The notes under the pieces were generated by a model. The model worked only from the letters and a program-made list of their open reading frames with translations, was not told the DNA's origin and searched no databases. Made by a program: the position numbers and the translations under genes. A DNA stretch of 64,000 nt, taken from Falsiroseomonas algicola (lineage in GTDB: Bacteria; Pseudomonadota; Alphaproteobacteria; Acetobacterales; Acetobacteraceae). The stretch covers positions 124,001 through 188,000 of the forward strand of contig NZ_JAAIKB010000009.1 in NCBI RefSeq assembly GCF_011040385.1, given 5' to 3'. This document shows, piece after piece, positions 1 to 9,285 of the stretch (position 1 is its first letter; every line of letters begins with the position of its first letter).

Positions 1-801
1 ATCGTGGCCGGCACGCGGGACCCCGCGAAGCTCGCGGACCTCGCCGCGCGGGGGATCGAGGCGCGGCGCCTCGACTTCGACGATGCGGCCTCCCTGGCCG
101 AGGGATTCCGCGGCATCGACCGCGCGCTGATCGTCTCCACCGATGCGCTGGACCGCCCGGGCCGCCGCCTGGCGCAGCACCGCGCGGCGGTGGAGGCGGC
201 GGCCAGGGCCGGCGTGCGGCACCTCCTCTACACCTCCATGCCGAACCCGGAGCCCGGCTCCCCGGTCGTCTTCGCGGCCGACCATCACGGGACGGAGGAG
301 GCGATCCGCGCCACCGGCCTGCCCCACACGATCCTTCGCGTCAGCTGGTACCAGGAGAACCTGCTGGCCTCGCTGCCCGGCATCCTGGCCTCCGGCGTCT
401 GGGCCAGCGCGGCGGGCGAGGGCCGCGTCGCCTATGTGGCGCGCCAGGATGCGGCCCGCGCGGCGGCGGCGGCGCTGGCGGCGGGGGGAGAGGGGCGGCA
501 GACGCTGGACGTGACCGGACCGGCGGGATGGTCGGTGGCGGAACTCGCCGCGCTGGTCACGCGGATCTTCGGCCGGCCCGTCCAAGTCGCGGCGGTGGAG
601 GATGCAGCCCTGGCGACGGGCCTCGCGAGCCATGGCGTGCCGCCCTTCCTGGTCCCGGTCCTCGTCTCCTTCGACCGCAACACGCGTGAGGGAAGGATGC
701 CCGCGCCGACCGGGGTGGTGGCGCGCCTGACCGGCGCCGCGCCGCGGACGCTGGAGGCATTTCTCGAGAGCCGGAAGGGCGCCTTAGCGGCGGCAGCCTG
801 A
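1..801 (+). CDS. NAD(P)-binding SDR/NmrA oxidoreductase, QorB-like (5' end cut by window)
   Basis: The reading frame is open from the first base, so the true start and the N-terminal Rossmann glycine motif lie to the left of the window. What remains resembles QorB/YtfG-type NAD(P)H:quinone oxidoreductases of the atypical SDR/NmrA family: a segment reading HRAAVEAAARAGVRHLLYTS, then WYQENLLASLPG and a C-terminal substrate lobe. Such enzymes are cytoplasmic and use NAD(P)H to reduce quinones or sense redox state. The GTG at position 4 falls inside the conserved fold and is unlikely to be the start. The gene converges on the mprF-like gene, with a strong hairpin between them. Confidence 0.75.
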   Translation: MVAGTRDPAKLADLAARGIEARRLDFDDAASLAEGFRGIDRALIVSTDALDRPGRRLAQHRAAVEAAARAGVRHLLYTSMPNPEPGSPVVFAADHHGTEEAIRATGLPHTILRVSWYQENLLASLPGILASGVWASAAGEGRVAYVARQDAARAAAAALAAGGEGRQTLDVTGPAGWSVAELAALVTRIFGRPVQVAAVEDAALATGLASHGVPPFLVPVLVSFDRNTREGRMPAPTGVVARLTGAAPRTLEAFLESRKGALAAAA

Positions 802-807
802 GGGGGC

Positions 808-830
808 GCGGGGGGAGCAGTTCCCCCCGC
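808..830. terminator. bidirectional hairpin terminator
   Basis: A perfect 9-bp stem (GCGGGGGGA / TCCCCCCGC) with a 5-nt loop fills the gap between two convergent genes. It ends one base before the downstream stop codon. There is no T-tract, so termination efficiency is uncertain. Confidence 0.55.
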
Positions 831-831
831 C

Positions 832-2784
832 CTATCGCGAAAAGCCCTTCGTCGGCTCCACCACCGGCATCAGGGGGAGCAGCGCCTCCAGGTCCCGCTC
901 CGCCCGGCAGGCGAGGTAGCGGTCGCCCTCCTCGCCCTCGATCGGGAAAACGGTCAGGCCGATATCGCCATAGACACGCAGCAACCCGGGGCCGACGCGC
1001 CAGAAGGCCGCATCCACGCCGGCGCGGTCGCACATGTCCCGGAAGCGCCAGATGGCGGAGACGCGGTCCCGCTCCTCCCCCATCGGGTCACCCAGCGCCA
1101 GCCAGATGCCGTCCCGCTTCACGAAGCCGAAGCCCGCGCGCCCGGCCTCCCCGAACACCGCGCCGTCGGCGGTCTCCGGCGCCACGGCACCCAGCGCCTT
1201 CAGGCGGCCGCGCACCTCCTGATCCCATGGCTCCGGCGCCAGCCGCGCGGGGCGGAGCAGCCGGGCCGCGGCCACCAGCAGCAGCACGGCGGCCAGGCCC
1301 ACGGAGAAGCGCAGGCTGTCCGGCGCCAGCGGGCTCATCACGACTTCCCACCAGCTCTCGCCGCCGACCCTGCCGCCATAGCTCACCATGGCGAGCATGA
1401 TGGCGCAGGCGCCGACGACGGCCAGTGGCAGCACCGTCTCCACCCCCAGCGGCTCCCGCATCAGCCTTGCGTCCCGGTAGAAGGCGCTGCGCATGGCGGC
1501 CAGCAGCGCGGCCACCAGCAGGAAGGCGCCCCAGAGCCACCAGGCATCGCCCCGCAGCCAGCAGATCAGCGCGCCATTCAGCAGCAGCACGATCCCGGCG
1601 CCCCAGGCCAGCGTCAGCCGCCGCAGCAGCCCATAGCCCATCACCAGCAGCAGCGACCCCACGACGGAAGCCGCGAAGTGGGAGGCGACGGCCGCCTCAT
1701 ACCCCGCCCAGAGCGCGACGGCGCTGTCCCGCGTCGGCAGCGCGCCCAGGAACAGCAGCAGCGTGCCACCCAGCCCCACCAGCCCCGCGATGGCCGGCAC
1801 TTCCAGCGCATCCGTCACGCGCTGGTCGGCCACGAAGCGCGCCAGCACGGCGCGGCGCTGCGCGATCTCGAACCCCGCGAAGAGGATGCCCGCCAGGAAC
1901 AGCGGCACGATGTAGTAGTAGAGGCGGAACAGCAGCAGCGCGCCCACCACCTGCGCCGGCGTCAGCCAGGGCTGCAGGCCGATCAGGATGGCGCCGTCGA
2001 AGACGCCGATGCCGCCGGGCAGGCTGGCCGCGATCCCCGCGGTATAGGCGGTGATGTAGATGCCGAGGAAGCGGAGGAAGGTCAGCCCCTCCGCCGGCGG
2101 CAGCAGCGCATAGAAGATCATCGCGGTCACCGCGACATCGACGCTGGCCAGCAGTGTCTGCGCCACCGCCATGCGGAAACCCGGCAGGTCGATCCGGTGG
2201 CCGAATACCGTGATGTGCGACCGGATGCGGGACATGGTGACGTAGGCGATGACCAGCGCCCACATCACCAGGCCGATCGCCTGCATGATCCAATGCGGCA
2301 CATGCTCGCCGAGGCCCGGCACCACCTCCGGCTCCACCACCAGCACCATGCCGCCCAGCGCGAAGCCGCCGAGCCCGAAGGTCAGGCTGGTGAAGGCGAC
2401 GACCTTGGCGATGGCGACCGGCGGCAGCCCCCAGGCCGCGTAGAAGCGGTAGCGCACCGCCGCCCCCGACACCGCGGCGAAGCCGAGGTTGTGCGCCAGC
2501 GTATAGGCGCAGAAGGAGGCCAGCGAGGTCCGCGCATAGCTCACGGGATAGCCCGCATAGACGCTGCCCAGCCGGTCGTAGATCGTCAGCACGGCATAGG
2601 CGAGCACCGTCCAGCCGCCCGCGATCCAGAGCGTGGCCGGCGGGATCGCCGCCAGCGCCGCCTTGATGTCGGCGACGGAGAGGCTGCGGAATTCCTTCTG
2701 CACCACCCAGATCGCCGCCACCAGAAGCAGCAGCCCGAACACCGCGACGCCATGGCGCCTGGCGAGGGAGAGGAAGCCCTTCAT
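832..2784 (-). CDS. MprF-like membrane flippase with shortened DUF2156 domain
   Basis: This is a polytopic inner-membrane protein of 650 residues. Residues about 1-330 match the LPG-synthase transmembrane (UPF0104) domain, with the conserved stretch around [11 protein letters not shown] near 255-265. More helices follow to about 510. The C-terminal ~140 residues begin like the DUF2156 aminoacyl-transferase domain ([25 protein letters not shown]), but the protein stops after [13 protein letters not shown] and a short tail. Full MprF proteins are roughly 840-880 residues, so much of the catalytic domain appears to be absent. The ATG overlaps the lysK stop as ATGA, so translation is coupled to a Lys-tRNA-making enzyme. 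A role in lipid lysinylation or lipid flipping is inferred; synthase activity is doubtful. Confidence 0.75.
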   Translation of the reverse strand: MKGFLSLARRHGVAVFGLLLLVAAIWVVQKEFRSLSVADIKAALAAIPPATLWIAGGWTVLAYAVLTIYDRLGSVYAGYPVSYARTSLASFCAYTLAHNLGFAAVSGAAVRYRFYAAWGLPPVAIAKVVAFTSLTFGLGGFALGGMVLVVEPEVVPGLGEHVPHWIMQAIGLVMWALVIAYVTMSRIRSHITVFGHRIDLPGFRMAVAQTLLASVDVAVTAMIFYALLPPAEGLTFLRFLGIYITAYTAGIAASLPGGIGVFDGAILIGLQPWLTPAQVVGALLLFRLYYYIVPLFLAGILFAGFEIAQRRAVLARFVADQRVTDALEVPAIAGLVGLGGTLLLFLGALPTRDSAVALWAGYEAAVASHFAASVVGSLLLVMGYGLLRRLTLAWGAGIVLLLNGALICWLRGDAWWLWGAFLLVAALLAAMRSAFYRDARLMREPLGVETVLPLAVVGACAIMLAMVSYGGRVGGESWWEVVMSPLAPDSLRFSVGLAAVLLLVAAARLLRPARLAPEPWDQEVRGRLKALGAVAPETADGAVFGEAGRAGFGFVKRDGIWLALGDPMGEERDRVSAIWRFRDMCDRAGVDAAFWRVGPGLLRVYGDIGLTVFPIEGEEGDRYLACRAERDLEALLPLMPVVEPTKGFSR

Positions 2785-4418
2785 GCCGTCTGGGCGTCTT
2801 CCGCGACCACCGGCCGCGCCAGCGCGCCCTCGATCAGCGCGATGGTGGCGGCGATGCCGTAGAGCGCCACGAAGCCGCCGAAGCGCGGCCCTTCCGGCTG
2901 GCCCAGCAGCACCTGGTAGAGCGCGTTGAACCAGGCGCGGGACACGCCCGGCCGGCCCCCGTCCTTCGCCGGCTCCAGGAAGGGCTCCCGCCGCCCGGCA
3001 TCATAGACCAGGTCCTGGATGGCCTTGGCCTGTTCCTCCGGCGGCAGCGCCTCGAGGTCCGTGATCCGGTCGCGCAGCGCCGCGGCCAGCGCCGCCAGCG
3101 CCACGCGCTCGCCCTCGGTCGGTGCGCGGTGCTTCTTCGTCGGCAGCACGCGGTCGCGGTAGTAGACGACGGCGTGGTTGATCAGCCGCGCCAGCAGCGG
3201 ATGCGTCTCCCCATTCGCATCGGGGGCGTAGCGGCGGAGGAACCCCCAGAGCATGTCGGGGTGGTCCGCGTTGATCACGCTCGCCAGGTTCAGCAGCATG
3301 GTGAAGGACACCGGCGTGCCGGGGTCGTTGGTGGGCCCGTCATGGATGTGCCAGGCCGGGTTGTCCGCCGCCGGCGCCGTGCGCAGCCGGTCCAGGTTCT
3401 GCGCGTATTCATCGACGGCGCGCGGGATCACGTCGAAGAACAGGCGCTTGGCGCGCTGCGGCTGGTTGTACATGAACTGCGCCAGGCTCTCCGGCGGCGC
3501 GTAGTGCAGCCATTCGTCGATGGTGAGCCCGTTGCCCTTGGACTTGCTGATCTTGCCGCCTTCCTCGTCGAGGAACAGCTCATAGGTGAAGCCGATCGGC
3601 GGCTCCCCGCCCAGCACGCGGCAGATGGCGCCGGAGAGCTTGACGCTGTCGATCAGGTCCTTGCCCGACATCTCGTAATCGACGCCGAGCGCATACCAGC
3701 GCAGCGCCCAATCCGCCTTCCACTGCGCCTTGCAGTGGCCGCCGGTGATGCGCGTGCCGAAGCGCTCCCCGGTCTCCGGGTCCTTCCAGACCAGCAGGTC
3801 CTCCGCCGGCCGCACCTCCTCCATCGGCACCTGCATCACCACGCCTGTCTTGGGATGGATCGGCAGGAAGGGGGAGTAGGTGGCGCGGCGGTCCGGCCCG
3901 AGCGTCGGCAGGATCACGCCGCGGACCTGCTCATGCCGCTCCGCCATCCGGATCAGCGCCGCGTCGAAGCGGCCGGAGCGGTAGTAGTCGGAGGAGGAGG
4001 CGAATTCGTAGTCGAAGCCGAACTGGTCGAGGAAGGCGCGCAGCCGGGCATTGTTGTGGTGTCCGAAGCTCTCATGCGTGCCGAAGGGATCGGGGATGGC
4101 GGTCACCGGCTTGCCCAGGTGCCCCGCCAGCATCTCCCGCTGGGGGACGTTGTCCGGCACCTTCCGGAGGCCGTCCATGTCGTCGGAGAAGGCGATAAGG
4201 CGGGATTGCAGCCCGGTCAGCCGCTCGAAGGCCCGGCGCACCCAGGTGGTGCGCGCCACCTCCCCGAAGGTGCCGATATGCGGCAGGCCGGAGGGGCCGT
4301 AGCCCGTCTCGAACAGCGCGGAGGCCTTGTCCTTGGCCTTCACCCGCTCCGCCACCTTGCGCGCTTCCTCGAAGGGCCAGGCCCTGACGGCGGCGAAATC
4401 GGCGGGGGAGGCGGACAT
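2781..4418 (-). CDS. lysK: lysine--tRNA ligase, class I
   Basis: Charges tRNA-Lys with lysine in the cytoplasm. The 545-residue protein has class I signatures: a HIGH-type motif in GLPHIGTF near the N-terminus and KISKSKGNG as the KMSKS loop near residue 295. It belongs to the archaeal-type class I LysRS used by many alphaproteobacteria in place of class II. The start at 4418 is preferred over an ATG five codons upstream because a GAGGTG ribosome site lies 7-8 nt before it. Its stop overlaps the start of the mprF-like gene by 4 bp, implying coupled translation. It diverges from the carbonic anhydrase gene. Confidence 0.95.
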   Translation of the reverse strand: MSASPADFAAVRAWPFEEARKVAERVKAKDKASALFETGYGPSGLPHIGTFGEVARTTWVRRAFERLTGLQSRLIAFSDDMDGLRKVPDNVPQREMLAGHLGKPVTAIPDPFGTHESFGHHNNARLRAFLDQFGFDYEFASSSDYYRSGRFDAALIRMAERHEQVRGVILPTLGPDRRATYSPFLPIHPKTGVVMQVPMEEVRPAEDLLVWKDPETGERFGTRITGGHCKAQWKADWALRWYALGVDYEMSGKDLIDSVKLSGAICRVLGGEPPIGFTYELFLDEEGGKISKSKGNGLTIDEWLHYAPPESLAQFMYNQPQRAKRLFFDVIPRAVDEYAQNLDRLRTAPAADNPAWHIHDGPTNDPGTPVSFTMLLNLASVINADHPDMLWGFLRRYAPDANGETHPLLARLINHAVVYYRDRVLPTKKHRAPTEGERVALAALAAALRDRITDLEALPPEEQAKAIQDLVYDAGRREPFLEPAKDGGRPGVSRAWFNALYQVLLGQPEGPRFGGFVALYGIAATIALIEGALARPVVAEDAQTA

Positions 4419-4580
4419 GCGGAAGCACCTCAAGCGGGAAACGGTCCGGGGTTATAGGGGGGGCGGGGCGGGCAGGCGACCCCGGCTGTGCCGTCGGCCG
4501 CCACCCTGCGGCCCGGGGCGTCAACATTTCGGAGCATTTTCGCCCCTAGGGTAGCGGCGCACTGCCCAGGAAGCGCCGCC

Positions 4581-5288
4581 ATGAACGCCTGCCTCTGCTG
4601 TCCCCCCGCCGGCCTGCGCCGCCGCTCCGTGCTGGCCGCCGCCCTGGCCTGCCTGTCCGCCGGCCCCGCCCTGGCTGCCGCCCCGGCCGCCGGCCCGCGC
4701 ATGGCGCCCGACCAGGCGCTCGCCACGCTGATGCAGGGGAATGCCCGCTATCTCGGCGCCGCCCCGCAGCCCGTGGCGCACAGCGCCGGGGCCCGCGCCG
4801 CCCGCGCCGCCGGCCAGGCGCCCTTCGCCGCCATCCTCGGCTGCGCCGACAGCCGCGCGGCGCCGGAGGTGCTGTTCAACGCCGGCCTCGGTGAGCTGTT
4901 CGTCGTCCGCAACGCCGGCAACGTCGCCGATACCGGCGCCGTCGGAAGCCTGGAATACGCCGTGGCCAATCTCGGCGTCCCGCTGATCATGGTGCTGGGG
5001 CATGAGCGTTGCGGCGCGGCGGAGGCGGCGGTCGCCGTCTCCCGCAGCAGCGTCAGCCTGCCGCCCCAGCTCGGCGACATGCTCCAGCCCATGCTGCCCT
5101 CGGCGCTCGCGGCCATCCGTGCGGGCGGGGACGTCGTGGAGGGGACGGTGCGTGCCAATGTCGCGCGCAGCGCCGCCCGCCTGACGGAGGTCAGCCCCGT
5201 GCTCTCCGCCGCCGTCGCCGCGGGGCGGCTGCGGATCGTCGGCGCCCGCTACGACCTGGATGATGAGGCCGTGACGCTGATGAGCTGA
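4581..5288 (+). CDS. secreted beta-class carbonic anhydrase
   Basis: Interconverts CO2 and bicarbonate. The 235-residue protein starts with an arginine-rich, hydrophobic export signal (RRRSVLAAALACLSAGPALA, possibly Tat), with cleavage expected near residue 35. The beta-CA zinc site is visible: CADSR (Cys and Asp-Arg dyad) and later GHERCGA (His and Cys). NAGN and SLEYAV are also conserved. A periplasmic location is inferred. The ATG at 4581 is chosen over upstream codons because AGGAAG precedes it and the signal peptide then sits at the N-terminus. It is divergent from lysK and upstream of asd on the same strand. Confidence 0.9.
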   Translation: MNACLCCPPAGLRRRSVLAAALACLSAGPALAAAPAAGPRMAPDQALATLMQGNARYLGAAPQPVAHSAGARAARAAGQAPFAAILGCADSRAAPEVLFNAGLGELFVVRNAGNVADTGAVGSLEYAVANLGVPLIMVLGHERCGAAEAAVAVSRSSVSLPPQLGDMLQPMLPSALAAIRAGGDVVEGTVRANVARSAARLTEVSPVLSAAVAAGRLRIVGARYDLDDEAVTLMS

Positions 5289-5378
5289 GGGGAGGGCAGC
5301 CCTGCGCGGTTGAGGTTTGGCGCCGCCGCCGCTTTCCGCTATGCGGTGCGCGTTTGCCTGCACAAGGAGCAGCGTGCG

Positions 5379-6389
5379 ATGCGTGTCGGAGTGATCGGCG
5401 CCACCGGAGCGGTGGGGCGGGAGCTGGTGGAGGTCCTGGGGCGGCGGCGCTTCCCGGTGACGAAACTCCGCCTCTTCGCCTCGGGCCGCAGTGCCGGCAC
5501 GCGGCTTCCGACACCCTTCGGCGAGGTGACGATCGAGGAGTTCAAGCCGGAAGCGGCGCGGGACCTCGACCTCGCGCTGCTCGCCGTCTCCGGCGACTTC
5601 GCCAAGCAGCACGCCCCCGCGCTGGTCGCGGCCGGCGTGACGGTGGTGGACAATTCCTCCGCCTTCCGGCTGGACGACAACGTCCCCCTGGTGGTGCCGG
5701 AAGTGAATGCGGGCGCCATCGGCAACGCCCGCCTGATCGCCAACCCCAACTGCACCACCGCCATCGCCGTCGTGGCGCTGGCGCCGCTGCACAAGGCCTT
5801 CGGCATCAAGCGCGTCATCGTCTCCACCTACCAGGCCACCAGCGGCGCCGGCGCCGAGGGCATGGCGGAGCTGGAGCGCGAGACGCGGCGCGTGCTCGTT
5901 GACGGGGAGAAGGCCCGGAACGAGGTCTTCGCCCACCCCATCGCCTTCAACGTCATCCCCCACATCGATGCCTTCCAGCCCAATGGCTATACGAAGGAGG
6001 AGATGAAGGTGGTCTGGGAGACGCGGAAGATCATGGGCCTGCCCGATCTCCCGGTCTCCTGCACCGCCGTCCGCATCCCGACCATGCGCGTGCATGCGGA
6101 GGCCATCACCATCGAGACCGAGAAGCCCGTCACGCCGGAAGCCGCGCGGGAGGTGCTGCGCGCCGCCCCCGGCGTGAAGGTGGTGGATGACGTCGCCAAC
6201 AAGCTCTACCCCATGCCGCTGACGGCGACGGGGCAGGATGATTGCGAAGTCGGCCGCATCCGCCAGAACCTGGTCTTCGGCGACCACGGCCTCGACCTCT
6301 TCGTCTGCGGCGACCAGCTGCTGAAGGGCGCGGCGCTGAACGCGGTGCAGATCGCGGAGCGGGTTCCGGCGCTGAAGGTCGCCGCCTGA
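5379..6389 (+). CDS. asd: aspartate-semialdehyde dehydrogenase
   Basis: Reduces aspartyl-4-phosphate to aspartate-4-semialdehyde with NADPH, feeding lysine, threonine, methionine and diaminopimelate synthesis. The 336-residue protein begins [15 protein letters not shown] (NADP-binding glycine motif). The catalytic cysteine is in NPNCTT near residue 129 and the substrate-binding [11 protein letters not shown] follows. An AAGGAG lies 9 nt before the ATG at 5379, which fixes the start. The length fits the family. Confidence 0.97.
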   Translation: MRVGVIGATGAVGRELVEVLGRRRFPVTKLRLFASGRSAGTRLPTPFGEVTIEEFKPEAARDLDLALLAVSGDFAKQHAPALVAAGVTVVDNSSAFRLDDNVPLVVPEVNAGAIGNARLIANPNCTTAIAVVALAPLHKAFGIKRVIVSTYQATSGAGAEGMAELERETRRVLVDGEKARNEVFAHPIAFNVIPHIDAFQPNGYTKEEMKVVWETRKIMGLPDLPVSCTAVRIPTMRVHAEAITIETEKPVTPEAAREVLRAAPGVKVVDDVANKLYPMPLTATGQDDCEVGRIRQNLVFGDHGLDLFVCGDQLLKGAALNAVQIAERVPALKVAA

Positions 6390-6414
6390 CCATCATGGCG
6401 CGGGGGAGGGTCGG

Positions 6415-6448
6415 TCGGATGGCCGCCATTGGGTCATCCGAACGATTT
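6415..6448 (+). terminator. possible terminator after asd
   Basis: A 7-bp stem (TCGGATG / CATCCGA) with a 13-nt loop lies about 25 nt after the asd stop and is followed by ACGATTTT. The T-run is short and the loop is large, so this is a moderate candidate. Confidence 0.35.
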
Positions 6449-6472
6449 TCCCCCTTTGTTCATAGGGGCCGT

Positions 6473-6489
6473 GCCGCCACATTGGCGGC
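6473..6489 (+). promoter_or_regulatory. hairpin abutting the helicase start codon
   Basis: GCCGCCA-CAT-TGGCGGC forms a perfect 7-bp stem with a 3-nt loop that ends on the base before the ATG at 6490. No Shine-Dalgarno sequence is visible, so the hairpin occupies the place where the ribosome would bind. A translational control role is inference. Confidence 0.4.
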
Positions 6490-9285
6490 ATGAACCGCCC
6501 GCGCCCCGCGGAGACCGCCCGCCAGCCCCGCCTGCTGCTGCCGGACAGTCCCGCCCTCATTGCCGGTTTCGGGCGCGGCACGCTGCTGACGCCGGACGGC
6601 GAACTCTTCTCCGGCCCCGCCATCGAGATCGGCCGCCGGCTGCGGGACATGCCGCCGCCGATGGTGGTCCATGCGCCGGCCACGGCCAAGCGCCTCGGCC
6701 TCGGCGCCTTCCCGGCCTGTGACCTGCTGGAGCTCTTCGCCTTCTGCCTGCCCGCCCGCCCCGTGGCGCCGACGCCGCGCGGCATGGCCATCGCGCTGGA
6801 CCGCGACGCGCCGGCAGAGGAGGAGGCGATGGCGGCCATGCTGCCGGACCTCGCCACCATCCTGCTCCGCCACCTCGCCGCCGGGCGCAACGCCCCGCTG
6901 AACCGCGATGCCGCCCTGCTCGCTGCCAAGCTGCGGGCGGAGGTGGAGTGGCCCTGGGCGGACAGCGTGCTGGCCGCGCTCGGCCAGCCCGATGCGCGCC
7001 CCTCCCTCGATCCGCTCAAGGTCTGGCGCCGCCTGCCGGACTGGGAGGAGACGGCGCCGCCCCCGCCCCCCGCCCACAGCCCGGTCAGCCCCGCCGAGGC
7101 GCGCCGCCGCCTGGCGGAGATCCTGGGGGAGGGGGCGGAACAGCGCCCGCAGCAGGCCGACTACGCCTCCGCCGCCGCCGGCGCCTTCCAGGCCCGCGAC
7201 GCCAAGGGCGCGCCGAACCTGGTGCTGGCCGAAGCCGGTACCGGCACGGGCAAGACGCTGGGCTATGTGGCGCCGGCCAGCCTCTGGGCGGAACGCAACG
7301 GCGCGCCGGTCTGGATCTCCACCTTCACCCGCAACCTCCAGCGCCAGATCGACCAGGAGACGGCGCGCCTCTACCCCGAGCCCAACGAACGCCGCCGCCG
7401 CGTCGTCGTCCGCAAGGGGCGGGAGAACTACCTCTGCCTCCTCAACATGGAGGAGGCGGTCGGCGCCGCCTCCATGGGCGGCATCATGCTGCCGCTCGCC
7501 CTCGTCTCCCGCTGGGCGCTGGCGACGCGGGATGGCGACATCATGGGGGGCGACTTCCCCGGCTGGCTTTCCGAACTCTTCGGCCACCACGCGGTCATGC
7601 CGCTGGCGGACCGGCGCGGCGAATGCATCCATTCCGCCTGCGGCCACTACAAGCAGTGCTTCGTGGAACACTCCATCCGCCGCGCCCGCACCGCCACCCT
7701 CGTCGTCGCCAACCATGCGCTGGTCATGGTCCAGGCGGCGCTGGGCGGCGGCGAGGATGGCCGCCCGCTGCGCCTCGTCTTCGACGAGGGCCATCACCTC
7801 TTCGACGCCGCCGACGCCGCCTTCTCCGCCGACCTGACAGGCGGGGAGACCGCCGAACTCCGCCGCTGGCTGCTGGGCGCGGAGGGTGGCCGTTCCCGCG
7901 CCCGCGGCCTCGCCCGGCGGCTTGAGGAACTCATCGGCGATCGCCCGGACCTGCTGCTGCCGCTCGAGGAAGCGCTCCAGGCCGCGCGCGCGCTGCCGGG
8001 CCCCGGCTGGCCCAACCGCCTCTCCGATGAACGCGACGAGCCCCGCGGCGCGACCGAATCCTTCCTCCGCGCCGTGCGCGGCCAGGTGCTGGCGCGCGCG
8101 CGCGACGACGACGCCGGCTATGGCATCGAATGCGACCTGCACCCGCTGGCGCCGCCCGTCGCAGAAGCCGGGGAGGCGCTGCGCGATGCCCTGGCGCGCC
8201 TCCACGCCCCCCTGCAACTGCTCCGGGACCGGCTGAATGCAAGGCTGGAGGATGAGGCGGAGGAGCTGGAGGTCGGCGACCGCATCCGCATCGAGGCCGC
8301 CTGCCGCGGGCTGGAACGCCGCGCCCTCATGCCGCTCGGCGCCTGGGGCGCCATGCTGGGCATGCTGCGCGAACCGCCCCGCCCGCCGGGCGTGCGGCCC
8401 GACTATGTGGACTGGTTCGCGCTGGAACGGCGGGAGGGCCGGGAATTCGACTGCGGCATGTTCCGCCATCACCTCGACCCGACCCAGCCCTTCGCCATGG
8501 CGGTCGCCGCGCCCGCCCATGGCGTGCTCATCACCTCCGCCACGCTGCGCGACCAGGCGGAGATGTCGGAGGATGACCCCGAGGCCGCCTGGCGCGCGGC
8601 GGAGGCCCGCACCGGCGCCAGCCACCTGGCCGCGCCCGCCATCCGCGCCGCCGTCGCTTCCCCCTTCGACTACGCCACCCGCACCCGCGTCCTGGTGGTG
8701 GAGGATGTGAACAAGTCGGACCCCGGCCAGGTCGCCAGCGCCTATCGCGCGCTGTTCTCGGCCTCCGGCGGCGGCGCGCTCGGCCTCTTCACGGCGGTCA
8801 GGCGGCTGCGGGACGTCCATGCCCGCATCGTCCAGCCCCTGGCGGAGCGCGGCATCCCGCTCTACGCCCAGCACATCGACGCCATGGACAATGCGACGCT
8901 GGTCGATGTCTTCCGGGCGGAGGAAGCCTCCTGCCTGCTCGGCACCGATGCGATGCGGGATGGCGTGGACGTCCCGGGCCGCTCACTCCGCCTGCTGGTT
9001 TTCGACCGCGTGCCCTGGCCGCGCCCTTCCATCCTGCACCGGGAACGCCGGACGCATCTGTCGGAAGGCCAGCCCAAGGCGCATGACGACGCCATCGCCC
9101 GCCACCGGCTGCGCCAGGCCTTCGGCCGCCTGATCCGCCGCGGCGACGACAAGGGCGTCTTCGTGCTGCTCGACCGCTCCTGCCCCTCCCGCCTGCTCGC
9201 CGGCCTGCCCGCCGGCACCAGTGTCCGCCGCCTTGGCCTGGCCGATGCCGTGGCCGAGACGCGCGCCTTCCTCGATGAGGACTGA
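6490..9285 (+). CDS. ATP-dependent DNA helicase, DinG/XPD-like (FeS)
   Basis: A superfamily 2 helicase of 931 residues that unwinds DNA and probably resolves R-loops, D-loops or stalled forks. Walker A is EAGTGTGKT near residue 250 and the DEAH-type box is DEGHHLF near 430. Between them are four cysteines (NYLC, GEC, SAC, KQC, about 315-395) placed as the 4Fe-4S cluster ligands of DinG/XPD proteins. The C-terminal motor domain has GTDAMRDGVDVPG and a QAFGRLIRRGDD arginine-finger motif. The N-terminal ~200 residues are an accessory domain I do not recognise. The stop is immediately followed by the peptidase start. A hairpin abuts its own start codon. Confidence 0.9.
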   Translation: MNRPRPAETARQPRLLLPDSPALIAGFGRGTLLTPDGELFSGPAIEIGRRLRDMPPPMVVHAPATAKRLGLGAFPACDLLELFAFCLPARPVAPTPRGMAIALDRDAPAEEEAMAAMLPDLATILLRHLAAGRNAPLNRDAALLAAKLRAEVEWPWADSVLAALGQPDARPSLDPLKVWRRLPDWEETAPPPPPAHSPVSPAEARRRLAEILGEGAEQRPQQADYASAAAGAFQARDAKGAPNLVLAEAGTGTGKTLGYVAPASLWAERNGAPVWISTFTRNLQRQIDQETARLYPEPNERRRRVVVRKGRENYLCLLNMEEAVGAASMGGIMLPLALVSRWALATRDGDIMGGDFPGWLSELFGHHAVMPLADRRGECIHSACGHYKQCFVEHSIRRARTATLVVANHALVMVQAALGGGEDGRPLRLVFDEGHHLFDAADAAFSADLTGGETAELRRWLLGAEGGRSRARGLARRLEELIGDRPDLLLPLEEALQAARALPGPGWPNRLSDERDEPRGATESFLRAVRGQVLARARDDDAGYGIECDLHPLAPPVAEAGEALRDALARLHAPLQLLRDRLNARLEDEAEELEVGDRIRIEAACRGLERRALMPLGAWGAMLGMLREPPRPPGVRPDYVDWFALERREGREFDCGMFRHHLDPTQPFAMAVAAPAHGVLITSATLRDQAEMSEDDPEAAWRAAEARTGASHLAAPAIRAAVASPFDYATRTRVLVVEDVNKSDPGQVASAYRALFSASGGGALGLFTAVRRLRDVHARIVQPLAERGIPLYAQHIDAMDNATLVDVFRAEEASCLLGTDAMRDGVDVPGRSLRLLVFDRVPWPRPSILHRERRTHLSEGQPKAHDDAIARHRLRQAFGRLIRRGDDKGVFVLLDRSCPSRLLAGLPAGTSVRRLGLADAVAETRAFLDED

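Noticed and set aside
4521..6287. Long minus-strand open frame over carbonic anhydrase and asd
   Set aside because: The translation is low-complexity and rich in His/Gly/Arg, with no family motifs. Both plus-strand genes are clear.
6449..6462. Possible LexA box before the DinG-like helicase
   Set aside because: GAAC and GTTC occur but not with the GTTC-N7-GTTC spacing used by alphaproteobacterial LexA.
6460..8874. Minus-strand open frame of about 800 codons opposite the helicase
   Set aside because: It is a shadow of the DinG-like gene, with no domain or start signal.
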